DNA of 64,000 bases from Asterella californica (Eukaryota > Streptophyta > Marchantiopsida > Marchantiales > Aytoniaceae). The notes beneath the pieces are model-generated. The model saw only the letters and a program-made list of their open reading frames with translations, did no database searches and had not been told where the DNA came from. The stretch spans positions 19,934,001-19,998,000 of the forward strand of contig JAYKYS010000004.1 in the NCBI GenBank assembly GCA_036924285.1, in the 5' to 3' direction. Position numbers and translations under genes: made by a program. Shown here piece by piece: positions 57,803 to 64,000 of this stretch (the first letter of the stretch is position 1; the number at the start of each line of letters is the position of its first letter).

Positions 57803-59330
57803 GATCTTGAATACGTTATTCTGGGCATATATACATATGTCTGATGATTAATTAACAGTAATACTCCAGTTTCTGATTTATTGCTACATCAGATCGGAGT
57901 ATGCTAATGCTTCGAATTTGAACTGGAACCATAAGATCTTTTCATCCGTTACGTACATAGTGCATGATAGATGACTGATCCTGTCTGTGAATTAAACATT
58001 ACTTCAAGTTTGTGGTGTTTGTGAACGCTACGTACAAATTTACATTCAGGATCCTAGTCAGATCCTAAGCTCATTAAGCAGGGATCCCCATGCGCACTGT
58101 CAACAGTTTGATGTTCAGCTCTCATCCTCGGATCCGATCCAGAGCCAGGATCATGAGAGTATGTGAACCGGCCATCACTGTTACATTTGATCCGACCTGA
58201 GTGGTACGCAATCGCTGCTCAGTAAGAGTCAACATGATTTTCTCAAGTCAATCCATCATTTGTTTCACTGCCTAGAGTGACTTCTGATTTGTGAGTTCAC
58301 CGATATTATATGTGGTAGCTAGTGCAGCATCCTCAGTCTCTACACCCGCAGTGTCTCAGCCGATTTCAGTTGCTTTTGAACAGGACTCCTTGCTGGCTGA
58401 TTCGTGGACACCTATGCTAACGCTGTGAAAGGATATCGATCTGAAGAGAGAGCAGATGACAAGATCGCACAAGTCTGACCGCACAGAAGTTGACGTCCAG
58501 GTCTTTAGCTGCAGCACATGGTGCCGATTGCTGGGGCAACCATTGCGCGCGCCGGGTTTCCTGTATACGTATCCAGACCCGGATAGGTAGTACCGAGTGG
58601 TTACCATAAATTATCCAGTCTTTGCCATGGTAAAGACATTCTCATCCCTCACAAGTTCATAGGGTTGAAATTTCTACTCAAAATCCCTGGAAAATAGTTG
58701 CCTTCGAATTCGTTGAAGAAAAGTTTATACCATGATCAGTTCACTTGAATAGCACTTGGTACTGTTCTATGAGCTGACTAAGTAAGTTAAATACTGGAGG
58801 ATCGCCGTTTATCTGGAGGACAGTGAAGTGTAATTCAATTCTCTTCAGTGGCAGAAGCATTAAAAAATCTATTAACTGTATCCTTGACTAGTACTTTTGC
58901 ACCAGTTGTGCACTTTCTTAGGAACAGCAGACGACATCAAAACTTCCAGGATGGGCATGATCTCTCCCCAGTAGATTAATCATGGGTAGGCTTCTCCGGG
59001 AAGTCTGCACTGTGAAGAGTATAAAGCGAACCTCAACTCAGAAGACTATCATCATTTCAAATTCCTTGATCTTGAGCCTTCCAGTTGAGTTCTGTATCAG
59101 TGGTTGCCACCAAAACATAGGTGCGCCCAAATTTCCTCAGTTGAGTGTGTACGTGAATGATTCACATGTACAGATTTGTTTGCTTGCTTAGACTATAGAC
59201 GTTCCACACAATGTCATCGATATCTAGACAGAGAAATATTTGAGTACTTCGTACTGCAAGTCACTGCAGCTGTGCATTGCAATATTGTACATCTCGGGCT
59301 CTAGTACCAACTAATGGAATGCTCACTAAT

Positions 59331-59338
59331 TATATAAC
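59331..59338 (+). promoter_or_regulatory. TATA box of peroxidase C
   Basis: TATATAAC lies 77 bases before the ATG at 59,408, the same spacing as in peroxidase A. Confidence 0.5.
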
Positions 59339-59407
59339 ATCAGCCGATCCGTGTCTGTTTTATTTGCGTGCATGCAGGCAATTGCAACTGGTACAGAACC
59401 AAGAAAG

Positions 59408-61087
59408 ATGGATAAAATGGAATCAGCAAGGCTAAGCATGTTCTGCATTTGAATGTGTTTCGCCGTATTGGTGGTTCTTGCACCAATCACGGCTGCAGGC
59501 CTAGGGAGTGCTTATGCCCCGGGCCTGTCAGAGGACTTCTACCAGAAGACTTGCCCTCAAGCAGCTGAGATTGTAGATTATTACGTCACGAAGTTCCTCA
59601 AGAAGGACGGAACCTTTGCCGGTGCCTTCAACAGATTGCAGTTTCATGATTGCTGGGTTGGGGTACGTCTCATACTCTTTATTTCTTTAATTTGAATTTT
59701 CATTCATGAATGAGATTGCCATTGCTTGTACGAGGCTTCCCTCGATCTTGGAATGGGCAATGAGTATAACCTTCCCATTGGCAACTGCAAGGAGAATCAG
59801 AAATATAAAGCGGAATTGAAAATCGGTACTCATATCAGTCACGGTAGAAACATCATCACGGTGATGGTTTCCTCCTTTGACAACTATAGTACTTCTAGAT
59901 CTCGACATATACTTGGAACATTGGCCTCTGAAATTGTTCCCCCTTCAGATCAAAGGTTACTTTTTCTTATCACTGCACAAAATTTTGCAGGGATGTGACG
60001 GCTCTGTTCTTTTGAACTCAACCACAACGAACCAAGCTGAGCGAGAAGCACACGTGAACTTCGGGCTCAGAGGTGTTGAAGAGGTGGATGAGATCAAGGC
60101 AGCGCTCGAATACCTTTGCCCGGGTGTGGTATCATGCGCAGACATTCTCATTCTGGCTGCTCGTGACGCCACCTACAAAGTGAGTTCCAATAGGACTTAA
60201 TCTATTTTCCATTCCACAGTTAATCACTTTACATTTGGGCAAATTTTTCGACCCAGTTTTGTCTCTTGAACTCACAGTCGAGAATACCTTTGCACAGGCC
60301 GGAGGTCCAAGATGACCGGTGGCATTGGGTCGCAGAGACGGAAATGTTTCAGTGGACCTGTTAGCCGACGGGAACCTGCCCTTCCCAGTGTTGAACTTCA
60401 GCGGGCTTGTGGATAACTTTGCCCGCAAGAAATTCAATGCAAGAGAAATGGTCGTCCTCTCAGGTATTTACGTCTTCGCACTTGCCAGTTATATATCATC
60501 TCAGTCGAGAGAGACACTTAAGCTTCCCTCTCATGGTAATCACAACAACATGGCAAGGAGGCAGATCGAGAGTCCCGGCTGGTACTTTATTCGTCATGTC
60601 AGACGCCTCCTGCGTGAAGCGTGAGCTACGTATGTCATGTAACGTCGTGAATGATCGATGTATTGCATTGTTCATAGGTGCTCACACTATTGGCCGGTCT
60701 CACTGCAATGGAATCCTCCCTCACTTGTACAACTTCACGGGGGGCGACAATGCCACTGACACGGACCCCGCCATGAACAAGAAATTCGCTGCGTTCCTCA
60801 AGGAGCACTGTCCCCAGGGCAACAGGACCAACACCATCTTCCTGGACTCCACGGCGCACAAATTCGACCGAGCATATTACAAGAACGTTCTCGCCGGGAA
60901 GGGAATCTTCATCACCGACTCCGCTCTCATCACCAACAGCGTAGGAAAGAAAGTCGTCGCTTCTTTCTCGAAAGCGAAGTCCACCTTTTTCGAGGAGTTT
61001 GCTGCGGGAATGGTGAAGATGGGAAATCTCGGGGTGCTGACCGGTTCTCAGGGTGAAATCCGCAAGACATGCCAATTCGTGAACTAG
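59408..61087 (+). pseudogene. Class III secretory peroxidase C (two Trp-to-stop changes)
   Basis: Exons at 59,408-59,662, 59,991-60,179, 60,298-60,463 and 60,678-61,087 have the same lengths and splice sites as peroxidase A, and all catalytic and cysteine motifs are kept. Two codons that are TGG in A are TGA here: 59,450-59,452 in the signal peptide (FCI then stop) and 60,313-60,315 at the start of exon 3 (GGPR then stop). The first could be bypassed by the ATG at 59,453, which leaves a short but hydrophobic signal peptide. The second removes the proximal His and cannot be bypassed. The copy is therefore a very young pseudogene unless the stops are read or edited. Confidence 0.85.
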
Positions 61088-61471
61088 CTGGGATGCAGCA
61101 GTTCATGACCAGAATGTGAAGAATCACTGAATGACTGAACATAGCAGCAGGTACTGTAGTGATTTAGTGGATTAAGGTGTCCAGGCATGCACAAATTCTT
61201 TTTAGTTAACATCAAGATTTTTAAGTTAGGATCCATTCATTTTCTAACTTCCGAATAAGCTCCAAGATTTGACGTCGCTAGTACTAGCTAGGAGTGGCAG
61301 ATTAACATTCCTGCTGTTGCCATTTGAACTGATTCAGAAGTGAGAATGTAGGACAGGTAGGACTTTTTTGAGCACTAGCTACTTGCCTAATTAGCAACAA
61401 AACTGTTTTACTACAGCTAGCGTTGTTTACGACTCAGAATAAGTTCGCATTAGGACACCCACTACCGTTTT

Positions 61472-61657
61472 ATGGCCAAAGATTTTCACGGAGATGAGAT
61501 CTACACCAGCGGAGATGAGCTATGCCACCTGACTGAGCTCAAAGAGGTCTACATGGAGCTAATAAGGTTTCCAGCATTTGTTAACGTTGTGGTGTCAAGA
61601 ATCGAAGAGTGTCATGTGTATACATCTTGGAATGGTGGATCATTTCCGTGCATTTGA
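61472..61657 (+). other. Copy of the short frame downstream of peroxidase C
   Basis: This is the duplicate of 45,083-45,277. It lacks nine bases (the NFG codons), keeping frame. Two substitutions change residues. Confidence 0.35.
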
Positions 61658-62144
61658 GATCTGAATGTTGTGAACCTGTATTGGATTCCAAGGATCTGTA
61701 CCTGGATCTTGTTATTCTTTGTGGGGACTCACTCTGTACAGAGACCGAGTTCCGACTAAAATTTCAAAAAGATGTGGTCTAATATACTTGCACACACTCT
61801 TTTGCTTTATCTTTCACTTTATATATCACCTCTTCCCCCCCCCTTAAGGTAGAAGAATGGAGGTGGCTAAATTTATTACAAACCTTAATTTGAGGGAAAG
61901 GTTAGGTAACAAATCAGTGTATTGATTGAACTAATTTCTTTTAGTCAGTTAAGTATAGCATTTGTAGTCTTCGAGAGGCTGTGTGGTCTATGTCTGGATT
62001 TTTTTGTAATTCTGGATATGATTTTTATTCAACCTTTATACATAAATTTAGATTTTTACTAGAGCTTACTATAGTGATAGATGTTGTCACATGTCACATG
62101 TACTGTGTTTTATGTTTACACTCCATTTTTCTCGGGTGCCGCAG

Positions 62145-63262
62145 GAACTAGCAGATGAAAAGGCAGAAGTCGAGAGAAAGGTCTTACAAGATCTGCTAAG
62201 AGAAAACGCCAAAGTGAAGCAAGAAAAGAACTCTATGGAAAAACTTTTGCAGACTAGCCGACAACAGATGGATGTTGATTTACACAAGAGAGCTCGAGAG
62301 CTAACACACATCAGAGAGTAGAAAGTCCAGACAAATGAGATCTGTTGCATTAAACCACTAGTAGTGGTATAAAAGGCTTGACTTCGCACGCGTCGGGTCA
62401 TTTTTCACTGTAACTCTCAATCAGAGTGCGGGAGGCCAAGGCCCCAGTTGAGCTCCCAATCTCAAAAGAGCTCACTGGGCCATGATAACGCCGGGGGAAA
62501 GTGATTATAACAAAATATGCTGGATAGTAGAATATTTTAAAATTCAAAATTAGAATATTCTATTTTTATAGTTCTCATTGATCTGAGATTCATTTGATAA
62601 TTTTGAAACCGTCTGTATTCTTCCTGAACTCATCATGGGCTCATTTTGAAGTTCTTTCTCTTTTGCTCATTCGCTATCAAGATCACAAAGTTTCATCACG
62701 TACTGCGATGATGACTACGTTGCACAAATCTCTCATTGACCCCGTCCGTGCCGAACTTACTTAGCAAAAGTTAAAAGTGATTAGCAGTAAGGATCGCCAC
62801 CGCTAATACAGCGGTACTTGTGGTTTAAAGAAGAAGCGCTCCTTGAAACTCAAGCCCAACTAGAAGTAAACTGCTCTTTCACCTCCCCATCTTACTTCTC
62901 TTTCAGTAGTAGCCAATGCACATATCGTGCAGTGCAGCCTTAACAACAACGCTGACAACTGATGCTTCCATGTGATGATGGTCTGCAGGTCCTGAGGTCA
63001 GGATTAGAAGAAGCTGCCGCACCTCAACCAGTTCTCTATACTTTGTCTAGCACACCAGGTGCCAACGTGGGTTTGTATACCGCTACAAACATCAAACATG
63101 CAAGCACAGCTGTCGCAGCTGCGAAATCTGATCGCTGAAGTTGATGGTAAGCTCTGTAATGCAAAATCACAACAGAATGATTTAAAGAGACAAGCACAGG
63201 AAGCAGAGGCCATCTGCATATCGGAAGAGGATGCAATCAGTGAACTGAAGAGGCAAAAAGAG
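62145..63262 (+). pseudogene. Coiled-coil protein exon fragments
   Basis: After a GCCGCAG acceptor, a block from 62,145 to 62,321 encodes a strong coiled coil (ELADEKAEVERKVLQDLL) and ends in TAG, with coding-like KVQTNE beyond it. A second block follows a TCTGCAG acceptor at 62,989. A third, at about 63,059-63,262, encodes NMQAQLSQLRNLIAEVDGK and AISELKRQKE and ends at a GTATTA donor. They may be exons of one gene for a long coiled-coil protein, such as a motor or structural protein tail. The family is not recognisable from the coil alone. The first block starts right after the end of the duplicated peroxidase segment. Confidence 0.4.
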
Positions 63263-63477
63263 GTATTAGTCCTAGTTGAAAGATTTCAAGGTCTGGATTA
63301 TTCCTATCTATTTGCATTCCAAGTAAGTGCTGCTCAGGGGGGAAACAGAGCAATCAGTCACAAAAAAGACATGTGTAAGAGACTCCAACAACGTAAGAAT
63401 CAACGACTGGTACAATGTAAATATTCATCCGGACCTAGTCATACATGGCAATAGCAGTTATGTTTCTGTTATGTAAT

Positions 63478-63950
63478 GCGGAGCAGCTAGTCATTAGAGG
63501 ACAAAATAGTACGTTTGGATAGATATGAATAACGTGGAGCTTATCAAGGTTAAGGAGTAAAATAGATAATAGGAGGAGACAAAATAGGTGAAGATTTTCA
63601 AAGAGGATTGAACTACTATTGTATATTTTCTACATGGTAGTTTATTTATGCTGCAATGTTTGTATGCAAAAGATGGTTATTTTCCTTGTAATGACGAGCT
63701 GCTCAGCCAAAAGGGACAAATACAATCATTTTATCCTTTGGTGCCGAGCTGCTATGCCGTAGTCTGTTTTGAGCAAAACAGATCGATCTGAATATACTTG
63801 TTTGTAAAAATATTGTGGAGTACCGATGAGATATATAGACTTCGGTCGTTTAGTGCCGAGCTGCTTGGCCAAAGGAGACAAATACCACTTGTAATATAAT
63901 CATTTTATCCTTCGATGCTGAGCTGCCGGCCCGTAGTGTACAAAACAGGC
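63478..63950 (+). repeat. Dispersed GCCGAGCTGC repeat
   Basis: A core of the form TG.CGAGCTGCT..GCC followed by A.GGGACAAATAC or by GTAGT.TGT occurs at about 63,693, 63,743, 63,857 and 63,916, with a weaker form at 63,480. The two forms alternate, giving a higher-order unit of about 165 bp with AATCATTTTATCCTT between them. Confidence 0.7.
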
Positions 63951-64000
63951 TCAAATTGTTTTCAAAGTGGACTTGAACTCAAGAACTCACCGTATCCAGA

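Larger units (their letters stand above)
57803..62074 (+). repeat. Duplicated block, right copy (with peroxidase C)
   Basis: This is the partner of 41,467-45,714. Differences are scattered single bases and small indels, such as 21 extra bases (ACATCATCACGGTGATGG region) in intron 1 and a C10 run near 61,836. The diverged peroxidase B and several old repeats lie between the copies, so the event was not a simple side-by-side tandem duplication. Confidence 0.93.

Noticed and set aside
1..64000. CRISPR arrays, operons, ribosome binding sites, rRNA genes
   Set aside because: None seen; spliced genes and LTR elements show that the DNA is eukaryotic.

Overview
The window looks like nuclear DNA of a land plant. 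It holds three class III (secretory plant) peroxidase genes with three GT-AG introns each, a Ty3/gypsy LTR retrotransposon of Tat/Athila type with a tRNA-Asp-like primer site, and a TNP2-like (CACTA-type) transposase. The peroxidase sequences make a bryophyte possible, but that is a weak guess; nothing here fixes the species.

Left part (1-25,036) is a three-level nest. A minus-strand TNP2-like transposase gene (1-2200 and 24,022-25,036) is split by a giant LTR retrotransposon, element A (2206-24,016, minus strand, 5-bp duplication TGTCA). Element A has LTRs of about 5.95 kb. Its right LTR is in turn split by a 3163-bp solo LTR of a second family, element B (19,605-22,767, 5-bp duplication AGGCA). 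Gag and Pol of A lie at 8210-14,521 and are broken by nonsense codons, a 44-bp tandem duplication and a frameshift. Both LTR families carry a long reading frame inside the LTR (780 and 553 codons) whose N-terminal domains are related. Each family is saturated with its own short word: GAAGAC/GTCTTC in A, CGAAG/CTTCG in B. This pairing of an LTR-borne protein with family-specific word enrichment is the most interesting signal here; an analogy with VANDAL/VANC anti-silencing is proposed as a hypothesis only.

Middle part (25,037-41,466) is AT-rich, decayed repeat territory. It has a large inverted repeat (arms 25,412-27,118 and 33,804-35,192), a broken EEP-type nuclease (27,526-28,198), several local tandem and direct repeats, and an unrecognised decaying multi-exon gene (37,382-40,800) with in-frame stops. 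The last domain of that gene recurs at 51,350-52,275.

Right part (41,467-64,000) carries the peroxidases. Peroxidase A (43,063-44,698) is intact, 339 residues. Peroxidase B (54,169-55,898) is diverged, with a frameshift in its signal peptide. Peroxidase C (59,408-61,087) is a near-identical copy of A with two Trp-to-stop changes. A and C lie in a 4.25-kb duplicated block (41,467-45,714 and 57,803-62,074). Between them are a truncated element-B LTR (49,851-51,003), a palindromic tandem repeat and a GTGCA-dense stretch. The right end has coiled-coil exon fragments and a dispersed short repeat.

All boundaries and identities were read by eye; no alignments or database searches were run.
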